In this document: in pieces, positions 1 through 5,851 of the stretch | Position numbering within the stretch: position 1 is the stretch's first letter | How the letters are laid out: every line of letters starts with the position of its first letter | NCBI GenBank assembly: GCA_025934335.1 | Contig: JAICYG010000111.1 | Location: forward strand, 1-8,690 | Length of the DNA stretch: 8,690 bases | From: Thermoleophilia bacterium | GTDB taxonomy: Bacteria; Actinomycetota; Thermoleophilia; Gaiellales; Gaiellaceae | Reading direction: 5' to 3' | Translations under genes and position numbers: made by a program | Notes under the pieces: generated by a model | The model's input: the letters and a program-made list of their open reading frames with translations, nothing else | Database searches by the model: none | Told to the model about the DNA's origin: nothing

Positions 1-15
1 AAGATCACGAAGTAG

Positions 16-924
16 CTACGCGAGCAGCGGTGCGAGCGTGTTGCGCGCGATCACGAAGCCGCGCTCGACAAGCTCCCGCGTCCCTTCGAAGCCGCGGTCC
101 TCGTGCTCGACCGAGAGCACGTGGTCGTAGCCGACGTCGTAAAGCGCCGCCACGAACCGCGACCAATCGACCTGCCCAAGGCCGGGGATTCGGGGCACCT
201 GCCAGCCCATGCCGGCCGAGAAGGTGCCGTGCCGGTACAGCCCGTCGGCGCGGATCTCGAGGTCCTTGGCGTGCGTGTGGAAGATGCGCGGCCCGAAGTC
301 GCTGACGGCGCGCTCGTAGTCGATCTGCAGCCACACGAGGTGCGACGGATCGAGGTTGAGGCCGAAGTTGCCGTCGGGGATCGCCGAGAAGAGCTCGTCC
401 CAGATCGCAGGCGACCAGGCGAGGTTCGTGCCGCCGGGCCACTCGTCCCAGCTGAAGATCATCGGGCAGTTCTCGATCGCGATCCTCACGTCGCGCTCGC
501 CCGCGTAGTGCACGAGCGGCGGCGAGATCGACCGGAACCGCTGGAGGTTCTCGGGCAGCGGCCGGTCCTTGTCGTTCCCGACGAACGTGCCGACGATCCC
601 GACGCCGAGCCGCTGCGCCGCGTCGACCACCTTCCGCAGGTGGCCGTTCGCCTCCTCGCGGTCGGCGTCGTCGGGAGCGAGGTTGTTCGGGTAGTACGCG
701 AGCGCCGAGATCGCGAGGCCGTGGCGCTCCATCGTCGCGTGCACGTCGTCGGGCTCGAGCGAGTCGACGTCGATGTGCGTGACGCCGGCGTAGCGGCGCC
801 GCTCGGAGCCGCCGGCCGGCCAGCATGCGATCTCGAGCGCCTGGTAGCCGTTCGCGGCCGCCCATGCGGCCGTCTCCTCGAGCGTGCGGTCGCCGAACGC
901 CGCCGTCAGCAGGCCGAGCTTCAT
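16..924 (-). CDS. Sugar phosphate isomerase/epimerase (xylose isomerase-like TIM barrel)
   Basis: A 302-residue protein of the AP endonuclease 2/xylose isomerase-like TIM-barrel superfamily, the fold of IolE, IolI, hydroxypyruvate isomerase and ketose 3-epimerases. These cytoplasmic enzymes interconvert sugars or sugar acids using a divalent metal. The start MKLGLLTAAFGDRTLEE is the usual first strand. The expected metal ligands are visible: E151 (IAIENCP), D192 and H195 (NLDPSHL), H218 (HTHAKD) and E273 (SVEHED). Length is normal for the family and the gene is complete. The ATG at 924 overlaps the stop of the upstream gene (ATGA), so the two are very probably one translationally coupled operon with this gene second. 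The substrate cannot be read from the sequence. Sugar epimerase is the most likely role; an endonuclease is unlikely given the context. Confidence 0.9.
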   Translation of the reverse strand: MKLGLLTAAFGDRTLEETAAWAAANGYQALEIACWPAGGSERRRYAGVTHIDVDSLEPDDVHATMERHGLAISALAYYPNNLAPDDADREEANGHLRKVVDAAQRLGVGIVGTFVGNDKDRPLPENLQRFRSISPPLVHYAGERDVRIAIENCPMIFSWDEWPGGTNLAWSPAIWDELFSAIPDGNFGLNLDPSHLVWLQIDYERAVSDFGPRIFHTHAKDLEIRADGLYRHGTFSAGMGWQVPRIPGLGQVDWSRFVAALYDVGYDHVLSVEHEDRGFEGTRELVERGFVIARNTLAPLLA

Positions 925-1694
925 GCGCTCTCCACGCTGAGCTCGAGCCTCGAGCTGCGCTCCTCGCCGGCTGCGAGCACCGGCAGTCTGCCCTCGGCGC
1001 GGTCGTGCGCGCGGCCGAGCACCGAGCAGTTCGCCGGCTCGATCCCGAGCACGCCGTAGTCGGGGTGGATCCACTGCCAGAGGCGCGGCAGGTCGGAGCG
1101 CACGGTGACGCGCGTGCCGTCGTGCTCGACGACCGCGCGGGTCGCGCCGAGGTGCTCGTAGACGCGCTCCGGGCCCGGTGGGCCGAGCGTCCGCCAGTCG
1201 CCCGCGCGCGCGTCGTCGTCGCGCGGCACGACCTCGCCGGAGTCGACGTCGACCGTGTCCCAGAGCAGGTTGACGTGGTAGAGGATCGGCGCCGGCTCCG
1301 GGTGCTTGCCTTCGTTCCGCACCCGGTCGGCGATCTCGATCGCGCCGGGCCGAACGGTGATCTCCCGCCGCAGCGTGAGCGTCGCCCCCGGCACCTCGGC
1401 GTCGACGACGCGGCCGGTCGCACCCTCTTCCCGGATCTCGACGTCGCGTGCGGCGAGGGAGGAGTACCAGCCGTGCAGCGGCTGCCCCTCGGAGGCGGCG
1501 CCGGCGTTCCGCAGGCCGCAGGTGACGACGAGTCCGCCGCCGAAGGAACGGGCGAAGTCGCCTTGCCACGGGACATGGCCGATCGGCGACTCCCAGGAGA
1601 GCCGGTTCCCCTCGAACCACGCCGCCGCGAGGTCGAGCCCGCGCTCCGGCAGGACGTCGACCCCGAGGTTGCCGCAGGTCAGTGTGACCGCCAT
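921..1694 (-). CDS. DUF4432 / aldose 1-epimerase-like protein
   Basis: A 257-residue protein that I recognise as a DUF4432-type member of the galactose mutarotase-like superfamily (beta-sandwich sugar-binding enzymes). Family signatures seen are VLPERGLDLA near residues 14-23, SFGGGLVVTCGLRNAG at 50-65, LHGWYS with H74, and IEPANC with E219 followed by GRLPVLAAGEE near the C terminus. A role in opening or anomerising a sugar or sugar acid for the isomerase encoded just downstream is inferred from the family and the 4-nt ATGA overlap. The chosen start is ATG 1694, which begins directly with the first conserved strand. An in-frame ATG at 1712 would add six residues and would reach 1-2 bp into the first possible start of the divergent gene. 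No clear promoter or ribosome binding site was found, so start choice and regulation are uncertain. Confidence 0.8.
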   Translation of the reverse strand: MAVTLTCGNLGVDVLPERGLDLAAAWFEGNRLSWESPIGHVPWQGDFARSFGGGLVVTCGLRNAGAASEGQPLHGWYSSLAARDVEIREEGATGRVVDAEVPGATLTLRREITVRPGAIEIADRVRNEGKHPEPAPILYHVNLLWDTVDVDSGEVVPRDDDARAGDWRTLGPPGPERVYEHLGATRAVVEHDGTRVTVRSDLPRLWQWIHPDYGVLGIEPANCSVLGRAHDRAEGRLPVLAAGEERSSRLELSVESA

Positions 1695-1701
1695 TTGCGG
1701 G

Positions 1702-1707
1702 TACTCT
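1702..1707 (+). promoter_or_regulatory. Candidate -10 box (TACTCT) of the zinc-ribbon gene
   Basis: TACTCT fits TANNNT and lies 9 nt before ATG 1717. With transcription starting about 7 nt after the box, the RNA would begin at or just before ATG 1717 and after ATG 1711, which favours 1717 as the start. No good -35 is visible. The box falls between the divergent start codons. Confidence 0.4.
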
Positions 1708-1716
1708 CGCATGGTC

Positions 1717-2337
1717 ATGACTCGCGTCACGAAGGTGACCGTGGAGCGCACGTGTGCCATCTGCGAGCGGACGCTCCTGATGGGCGAGCGTGCGACGCGC
1801 TTCTCGCCGAACGGGGGCGGCGAGTACGTCGACGTGTGCCCGCTCTGCGCCGACACCGCGGTCGAGTACGGCTGGATCCGCGAGGGCGCGCCGACGACGC
1901 CGACCGTCGCCACCGAGCGACGCCGCCGCGGCCGCGGCATCCTGGCCGCGATCATGGGGACGCGACCGCGCGAGGCCGAGGAGACGGTCGCGCCCGACCC
2001 GATCCTGCGGCGCCTTTCCGAGCAGGAGCTCGCGATGGTCGAGGCAGCCGACCTCTTCAACGCGTCGCAGTACCGCCGGACCGTCGCCGGGATCGGGAAG
2101 TCGCTGGGCGAGCCGCGCGTGTCCGTCGTCGCACTCTCGGGCGTCAACGCCGAGGTGGTCGTGACGGTGGCCTGGGATATCTCCTGGTACCAGTACCGCG
2201 TCTCGCCCGAGTCGGACAACCCGGTGCGGCTCGAGGGGCGCGGGCACGACCCGGCCGAGCTCGAGGGCTCGTTCACGGGGTGGAACGCACGTCTCGACGA
2301 CGGCGGCCGCATCGTCCCCGACATCGCGCGGGTGTAG
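1717..2337 (+). CDS. Zinc-ribbon protein of unknown function
   Basis: I do not recognise a named family. The 206-residue product starts with a probable treble-clef or zinc-ribbon module: C13-x2-C16, then C41-x2-C44 (CAIC...CPLC), separated by 24 residues. A linker with a basic cluster RRRRGRG at 68-74 follows, then a region from about residue 95 that begins with a helix (RRLSEQELAMVEAADLFNAS). The rest looks like a mixed alpha/beta domain (VSVVALSGVNAEVVVTVAWD, ISWYQYRV). There is no signal peptide or membrane segment. The C-terminal half may be a small ligand- or protein-binding domain. An alternative ATG at 1711 adds two residues. The gene is divergent from the sugar operon with about 20 bp between starts, so the two could share control. 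A DNA- or RNA-binding role is suggested only by the zinc ribbon and the basic patch. Confidence 0.7.
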   Translation: MTRVTKVTVERTCAICERTLLMGERATRFSPNGGGEYVDVCPLCADTAVEYGWIREGAPTTPTVATERRRRGRGILAAIMGTRPREAEETVAPDPILRRLSEQELAMVEAADLFNASQYRRTVAGIGKSLGEPRVSVVALSGVNAEVVVTVAWDISWYQYRVSPESDNPVRLEGRGHDPAELEGSFTGWNARLDDGGRIVPDIARV

Positions 2338-2344
2338 ACCGTAA

Positions 2345-2360
2345 GGGGGATGACTCCCCC
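2345..2360 (+). terminator. GC hairpin after the zinc-ribbon gene
   Basis: A perfect 6-bp stem, GGGGGA at 2345-2350 with TCCCCC at 2355-2360 and a 4-nt loop TGAC, begins 7 nt after the stop codon at 2335-2337. No T-run follows, so it would be a weak or atypical terminator. It also overlaps the place where a -35 element of the next promoter would sit (ATGAC at 2350-2354), so it could act as an operator instead. Confidence 0.4.
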
Positions 2361-2371
2361 GCAAGGCCTCG

Positions 2372-2377
2372 TACACT
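2372..2377 (+). promoter_or_regulatory. -10 box (TACACT) of a probable leaderless promoter
   Basis: TACACT lies exactly 6 nt before the GTG at 2384. A TGAC-containing -35-like element (GATGAC, 2349-2354) sits 17 nt upstream of it. Transcription would start at or next to the start codon, and no ribosome binding site is present. Confidence 0.5.
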
Positions 2378-2383
2378 GAGCGC

Positions 2384-2608
2384 GTGATCTACTGCGTCGT
2401 CCCGCGGGAGCTCGAGGCGGACCTCTTCGACCGCATGGTCGAGTACTACAAGGACAACCCGAACGTGACCGTCATCGTCGACCGACGCGAGGGGCCCGAC
2501 CGGCGTGAGGGGCAGGAGGACGGCTCGTTCCGGGAGCGTCGCGAGACCCGCGACCGCCGCCGCAAGCGCGCGACCGGCACGTTCCTCGAGACGAACGCGC
2601 CCGAGTAG
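2384..2608 (+). CDS. Small charged protein with DRR motifs, unknown function
   Basis: A 74-residue protein with GTG start. The first half looks folded (MIYCVVPRELEADLFDRMVEYY, then NPNVTVIVDRR), like a small beta-alpha-beta unit. The second half is almost entirely charged, with repeated arginine/acidic motifs (VDRREGPDRREG, RERRETRDRRRKR) and a short neutral tail. Proteins with a strand ending in VDRR followed by DRR-type repeats occur in many bacteria without a known role; that is family recall, not a search. No signal peptide, membrane segment or cysteine cluster is present. It lies between the zinc-ribbon gene (46 bp upstream) and the aldehyde dehydrogenase (21 bp downstream), each with its own -10-like box. 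The matching box 6 nt before its start supports it as a real gene despite its size. Confidence 0.75.
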   Translation: MIYCVVPRELEADLFDRMVEYYKDNPNVTVIVDRREGPDRREGQEDGSFRERRETRDRRRKRATGTFLETNAPE

Positions 2609-2616
2609 CGCGGCGC

Positions 2617-2622
2617 TACGAT
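2617..2622 (+). promoter_or_regulatory. -10 box (TACGAT) of a probable leaderless promoter
   Basis: TACGAT lies 7 nt before ATG 2630 of the aldehyde dehydrogenase. No purine-rich ribosome binding site is seen between them. The box is in the 21-bp gap after the preceding stop codon, so the dehydrogenase can be transcribed independently. No convincing -35 is visible. Confidence 0.45.
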
Positions 2623-2629
2623 CGCCGTC

Positions 2630-4054
2630 ATGGCGACCGCAACGTTCGAATCACTGAACCCGTCCACCGGCGAGGTCATCGAGTCGTTCCCGCGCTCCGA
2701 CGCGGGCGACGTCGACCGCGCCGTCGCGACCGCGCGCGCGGCGTGGGAGGAGTGGCGCCTTGTGCCGGCGCCGGAGCGCGGCAACATTCTCTTCCGCTTC
2801 GCGCAGCTGCTCGAGCGCTCGAAGCCGGAGCTTTCCGACCTGATGACCCGCGAGATGGGGAAGGTGAAGGCGGAGGCGGGCGGCGACGTCCAGGAAGCGA
2901 TCGACATGAGCTACTACATGGGCGGCGAGGGCCGGCGACTCTTCGGGCAGACGACGCCGTCGGAGCTGCGCGACAAGTTCATGATGAGCGTGCGGATGCC
3001 GGTCGGCGTGGTCGGTGCGATCACGCCGTGGAACTTCCCGATCGCGATCCCGGCGTGGAAGCTCTGCCCGGCGCTCGTGTGCGGCAACACCGTCGTGCTG
3101 AAGCCGGCGGAGGACACGCCGTTGCTCGCGCAGCGGTTCGTCGACTTGCTGCGCGAGGCGGGCCTGCCGGAGGGCGTCGTGCAGGTGGTGCACGGGTTCG
3201 GCGAGGAGGCGGGCGACGCGCTCGTGCGCCATCCCGACGTGCCGGTGATCACGTTCACCGGCTCGCGCGAGACGGGTGTGCTCGTGACGAAGGCGGCGGC
3301 CGACGAGCTGAAGCACGTCCACCTCGAGCTCGGCGGCAAGAACGCGATCATCGTCATGGACGACGCCGACCTCGACCTCGCCGTCGACGGCATCGTCTGG
3401 AGCGCGTTCGGCACCGCCGGCCAGCGCTGCACCGCCGCGTCCCGCGTGATCGTGCAGCGCGGGGCGTACGAGGAGCTGCAGTCGAAGCTCGTGGCGCGAG
3501 CCGAGAAGATGCGGATCGGCGCGCCGTGGGAGGACGGCGTCGACATCGGCCCCGTCATCAACGAGACGGCGGTCGAGAAGATCCACTCGTACACCGAGAT
3601 CGGGCAGGACGAGGGCGCCAAGCTGCTCACGGGGGGCGAGCGCGTCGACGGCCACGGCTTCTACTACCGGCCGACCGTGTTCGCCGAGGTCGAGCCCGGG
3701 ATGCGGATCGCGCAGGAAGAGATCTTCGGGCCGACGACGGCGCTGATCCCGGTCGACTCGTTCGAGGAGGCGGTGCGGGCTGCGAACAGCGTGCGCTACG
3801 GGCTCTCGTCGTCCATCTTCACGCGCGACGTGAACAAGGCGTTCAAGGCGATGCGCGACCTGCAGACCGGCATCACGTACATCAACGCGGGCACGACCGG
3901 CGCCGAGGTGCATCTGCCGTTCGGCGGCATGAAGCAGACCGGCAACGGCCACCGCGAGGCGGGGCAGGCGGCGCTCGACGTGTTCACGGAGTGGAAGTCG
4001 GTGTACGTCGACTACAGCGGGAAGCTGCAGCGGGCGCAGATCGACAACCAGTGA
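2630..4054 (+). CDS. NAD(P)-dependent aldehyde dehydrogenase
   Basis: A complete 474-residue member of the ALDH superfamily, oxidising an aldehyde to its carboxylate in the cytoplasm with NAD(P)+. All catalytic elements are present: N135 in TPWNFP (oxyanion hole), K158 in VVLKPAE (cofactor), E233 in LELGGKN (general base), the nucleophile C267 in GQRCTA, and E364 in QEEIFGP. E161 after KPA suggests a preference for NAD+ over NADP+, since this glutamate usually binds the adenosine ribose. The C-terminal oligomerisation strand is intact (SVYVDYSGKLQRAQ). The C-terminal block HLPFGGMKQTGNGHREAG, together with the overall pattern, recalls ALDHs acting on semialdehydes such as alpha-ketoglutarate semialdehyde or aminoadipate semialdehyde. 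The substrate is not provable here. The nearby sugar isomerase operon would suit a sugar-acid pathway, but it is on the other strand. Confidence 0.96.
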   Translation: MATATFESLNPSTGEVIESFPRSDAGDVDRAVATARAAWEEWRLVPAPERGNILFRFAQLLERSKPELSDLMTREMGKVKAEAGGDVQEAIDMSYYMGGEGRRLFGQTTPSELRDKFMMSVRMPVGVVGAITPWNFPIAIPAWKLCPALVCGNTVVLKPAEDTPLLAQRFVDLLREAGLPEGVVQVVHGFGEEAGDALVRHPDVPVITFTGSRETGVLVTKAAADELKHVHLELGGKNAIIVMDDADLDLAVDGIVWSAFGTAGQRCTAASRVIVQRGAYEELQSKLVARAEKMRIGAPWEDGVDIGPVINETAVEKIHSYTEIGQDEGAKLLTGGERVDGHGFYYRPTVFAEVEPGMRIAQEEIFGPTTALIPVDSFEEAVRAANSVRYGLSSSIFTRDVNKAFKAMRDLQTGITYINAGTTGAEVHLPFGGMKQTGNGHREAGQAALDVFTEWKSVYVDYSGKLQRAQIDNQ

Positions 4055-4086
4055 TGTGGCCGGCGCCGCGGTGAACCGGCGCGGAG

Positions 4087-4117
4087 GAGGGGCCGAGGCT
4101 CGTCGCCTCGACCCCTC
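4087..4117 (-). terminator. Hairpin between convergent genes
   Basis: The arms GAGGGGCCGAGGC (4087-4099) and GCCTCGACCCCTC (4105-4117) enclose a 5-nt loop. Read on the minus strand, all 13 positions pair, one as G-U; on the plus strand the same position is a C-A mismatch. The hairpin therefore suits the minus-strand collagen-like gene (stop at 4130-4132) slightly better, though it may serve both. There is no T-run on either side. Confidence 0.6.
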
Positions 4118-4129
4118 GCCGGGTCCGCG

Positions 4130-5023
4130 CTACCCGAGGCAGTACGCGTAGACGGCGCCGGTGTTCGTCGCGCTGTCGATGTTCTCGAGGTAGATCGTCC
4201 AGCCGTCGTCGCCGGCGGTCGCCCGCGTGTCGAAGTTCACGACGCTGCCCGTGCTGTCGAAGCCGCCGCCCACCGCGAGCTGCCCCGATCCGCAGTTCGC
4301 CGTGACGGCGCCCTGGTCACCGGACGTCCCGCTCGCATTCAGCGAGAACGTCTGGCTGTGCACGCTCACGGCCGCGGTGCCCGCCGGCCCCTGCGGCCCC
4401 TGCGGTCCCGCCGCGCCGGTCGCGCCGGCCGGTCCCGCCGGGCCCGTCGCTCCCGCGGCGCCGGTGTCGCCCTTCGGGCCCTGCGGTCCGGTCGCGCCGG
4501 CCGGCCCGGTCGCGCCGGTCGCGCCGGTGTCTCCCTTCGGCCCCTGAACCTGCCCGGCATCCGTCCAGGCGCTGCCCGTCCAGACCCACAGGTGGCCGGC
4601 GACCAGGTAGGCGTCGCCGGTCGTGCCCGACGCGGGCAGGTCGCCCGACGTGGCGACGGTGCCCACGATCTTGAGCCCCGCGCCGACGGGCCCCTGGGGC
4701 CCGGTGGCGCCCTGCGGCCCCGCGGCGCCGGTCGCGCCCGTGTTGCCCTTCGGCCCGGCCGGTCCGGCAGGCCCTGCCGGGCCCGTGGCGCCCGCGGGGC
4801 CGGTCGCGCCCGTCGCGCCAGTCCGTCCGCGAGCGCCTCGCAGGCTCGCGGATAGCTGCGCAAGGGTCTTGCCACCAAGCTTCCTCGAGTTCGTGGCCCT
4901 GTCTGCCGTGTAGGCGTGCCGTGCGAGCGGGACGACCCCGCTCGCCCAGGCGCCGCCGCTGAGCGCAGCGAACAGCGCGATCGTCGCGATCACGGTTGCC
5001 GGCCGTGGGAGCCGAATTCTCAT
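4130..5023 (-). CDS. Secreted collagen-like protein with phage-tail-type insert
   Basis: A 297-residue exported protein. Residues 1-27 form a signal peptide (basic RIRLPRP, hydrophobic TVIATIALFAALSGG, then AWA before S28). After a short region with LGGKTLAQL comes a first unbroken Gly-X-Y block, residues 63-114 (18 triplets, rich in GAT, GPA, GPQ and GPK). A globular insert at about 117-159 follows (LKIVGTVATSGDLPASG, GDAYLVAGHLWVWTGSAW), a module often seen between collagen repeats in phage tail and surface proteins. A second block spans 161-215 (19 triplets). The C-terminal domain (217-297) has two cysteines, C244 and C295, that could form a disulfide, in a pattern CGSGQLAVGGG...WTIYLEN...VYAYCLG. 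Start ATG 5023 is preceded by GGAGGG about 7 nt upstream. It probably forms trimeric extracellular fibres; the binding partner is unknown. Number of repeats could vary between strains. Confidence 0.9.
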   Translation of the reverse strand: MRIRLPRPATVIATIALFAALSGGAWASGVVPLARHAYTADRATNSRKLGGKTLAQLSASLRGARGRTGATGATGPAGATGPAGPAGPAGPKGNTGATGAAGPQGATGPQGPVGAGLKIVGTVATSGDLPASGTTGDAYLVAGHLWVWTGSAWTDAGQVQGPKGDTGATGATGPAGATGPQGPKGDTGAAGATGPAGPAGATGAAGPQGPQGPAGTAAVSVHSQTFSLNASGTSGDQGAVTANCGSGQLAVGGGFDSTGSVVNFDTRATAGDDGWTIYLENIDSATNTGAVYAYCLG

Positions 5024-5028
5024 TTGTT

Positions 5029-5035
5029 GCCCTCC
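5029..5035 (-). promoter_or_regulatory. Shine-Dalgarno site of the collagen-like gene
   Basis: On the minus strand the sequence before ATG 5023 reads CGGAGGGCAACAA, a strong GGAGG site at normal spacing. It settles the start at 5023 rather than at upstream in-frame codons, and contrasts with the apparent lack of such sites before the plus-strand genes. Confidence 0.7.
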
Positions 5036-5062
5036 GGGTTTCGTGCCTGCCTCGCGGAGCGA

Positions 5063-5091
5063 AGTGTCGTTTTCGGCTGAGCGTGAGTCAA
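5063..5091 (-). promoter_or_regulatory. Promoter of the collagen-like gene
   Basis: On the minus strand TTGACT (5086-5091) is a near-perfect -35, followed by exactly 17 nt and GACACT (5063-5068) as -10. Transcription would start near 5056, giving a leader of about 33 nt that contains the ribosome binding site. This is the best sigma-70-type promoter in the window. Confidence 0.6.
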
Positions 5092-5105
5092 TCCCCCGTT
5101 TGCAT

Positions 5106-5122
5106 CCGGGCCCGGGTACGTT
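5106..5122 (+). promoter_or_regulatory. -10 box (TACGTT) with adjoining palindrome before the NIF3-like gene
   Basis: TACGTT at 5117-5122 lies 10 nt before GTG 5133. Directly upstream is the perfect 10-bp palindrome CCGGGCCCGG (5106-5115), where the promoter spacer would be. It could be an operator, but GC palindromes of this size can arise by chance in such DNA. No ribosome binding site is evident. Confidence 0.35.
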
Positions 5123-5132
5123 CTGTGGCGAC

Positions 5133-5444
5133 GTGAAGCGGAAGCTCGTCGTCTTCGTGCCACCCGACGCGCTCGACGCCGTGCGCGATGCCGTGTTCGC
5201 CGCCGGCGCCGGCCGCATCGGAGCCTACGAGCGCTGTTCGTGGTACGCGGACGGCACCGGCACGTTCCTCGGCGGCGAGGGCGCGGTGCCGGCGGTGGGC
5301 GAGCGCGGGGTGGAGGAGCGCGTGCCGGAGCTCCGGCTCGAGACGGTCTTCCCGGTCGAGTGCCAGGACGAGGTGCTCGCCGCGCTCCGCGCCGCGCACC
5401 CGTACGAGGAACCGGCTTTCGACGTGTACGAGCTGGTCGCGTGA
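5133..5444 (+). CDS. Stand-alone NIF3 C-terminal-like (YqfO insert, PII-like fold) protein
   Basis: A 103-residue protein matching the small PII/CutA-like domain that is inserted in, or related to, NIF3/YqfO proteins (COG3323-type). It begins with a strand, KRKLVVFVP, then a helix and the GAGRIGAY turn at 25-32, a TGTFLGGEGAVPAVGE segment, the strand ELRLETVFP (66-74), and the family end signature AHPYEEPAFDVYEL at 88-101. Length equals the isolated domain. The catalytic dinuclear-metal NIF3 domains are absent and no truncation scar is seen, so this is a genuine single-domain form. Start GTG 5133 is chosen because the family begins with the lysine-rich first strand. Its stop overlaps the RNase HI start (GTGA), so the two are coupled. 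The role of this domain is unknown; a small-ligand sensor or trimeric binding protein is plausible from the fold. Confidence 0.85.
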   Translation: MKRKLVVFVPPDALDAVRDAVFAAGAGRIGAYERCSWYADGTGTFLGGEGAVPAVGERGVEERVPELRLETVFPVECQDEVLAALRAAHPYEEPAFDVYELVA

Positions 5445-5851
5445 AGGCTCGCCTCTTCACCGACGGCGGCGCGCGCGGCAACCCCGGCCCGGCCGCCTAC
5501 GGGTTCGTGCTGGAGGCGGAGGACGGCACCGTGCTCGCGGCCGAGGGAGCTGCGATCGGCACGGCGACGAACAACGTCGCCGAGTACAGCGGTCTGGTCG
5601 CTGGGCTCCGCAAGGCGCTCGAGCTGCACGTGTCGAAGGTGGAGCTCGTCTCCGACTCCGAGCTGATGGTGAAGCAGATGCGCGGCGAGTACCGCGTCAA
5701 GAACGAGGCGCTGCGGGGGCTGTTCGTCGAGGCGAACGCGCTCGCCCGGCGCCTCGGCAGCGTCGAGTATCGCCACGTGAAGCGCGCGCACAACGAGCTC
5801 GCCGATCGGCTCGTCAACGAGGCGCTGGACGCAGCCACGACCGATGGATAA
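5441..5851 (+). CDS. Ribonuclease HI family protein
   Basis: A 136-residue RNase H fold enzyme that cleaves the RNA strand of RNA-DNA hybrids (R-loops, primers, misincorporated ribonucleotides). The four carboxylates of the active site are present: D8 in FTDGGARGNPG, E48 in NNVAEY, D72 in VSDSELMVKQ and D122 in HNELADRL, with H117 just before the last. The sequence is of the type found as the N-terminal half of mycobacterial Rv2228c (GNPGPAAYG, NNVAEYSGLVAGL, RVKNEALR), but without the C-terminal phosphatase domain of that protein. Start GTG 5441 overlaps the preceding stop by GTGA, showing translational coupling to the NIF3-like gene. The gene ends with TAA at 5849-5851, inside the AT-rich control region of the toxin-antitoxin module. 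A housekeeping RNase H role is most likely. Confidence 0.93.
   Translation: MKARLFTDGGARGNPGPAAYGFVLEAEDGTVLAAEGAAIGTATNNVAEYSGLVAGLRKALELHVSKVELVSDSELMVKQMRGEYRVKNEALRGLFVEANALARRLGSVEYRHVKRAHNELADRLVNEALDAATTDG

Noticed and set aside
16..2376. A 786-codon open frame on the minus strand
   Set aside because: Only its last 302 codons are a real gene. The upstream part is an out-of-frame, arginine-rich reading over the DUF4432 gene and antisense to the zinc-ribbon gene.
825..2387. Long plus-strand open frames opposite the sugar operon
   Set aside because: They are Arg/Ala/Val-rich with no domain pattern, a usual consequence of GC-rich antisense DNA, while the minus strand carries recognisable enzymes.
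2651..3952. A 433-codon minus-strand open frame opposite the aldehyde dehydrogenase
   Set aside because: The plus strand encodes a complete ALDH with all active-site residues. The antisense frame is a compositional shadow.
4227..4547. Proline-rich plus-strand open frame (PAGPV repeats)
   Set aside because: It is the antisense of the Gly-X-Y codons, which automatically yields Pro/Ala/Gly repeats.
4390..4830. Dense short repeats that might suggest a CRISPR array or satellite
   Set aside because: The repeats have a 9-base/3-codon rhythm and translate as Gly-X-Y triplets of the collagen-like protein on the minus strand; there are no constant repeats with unique spacers.
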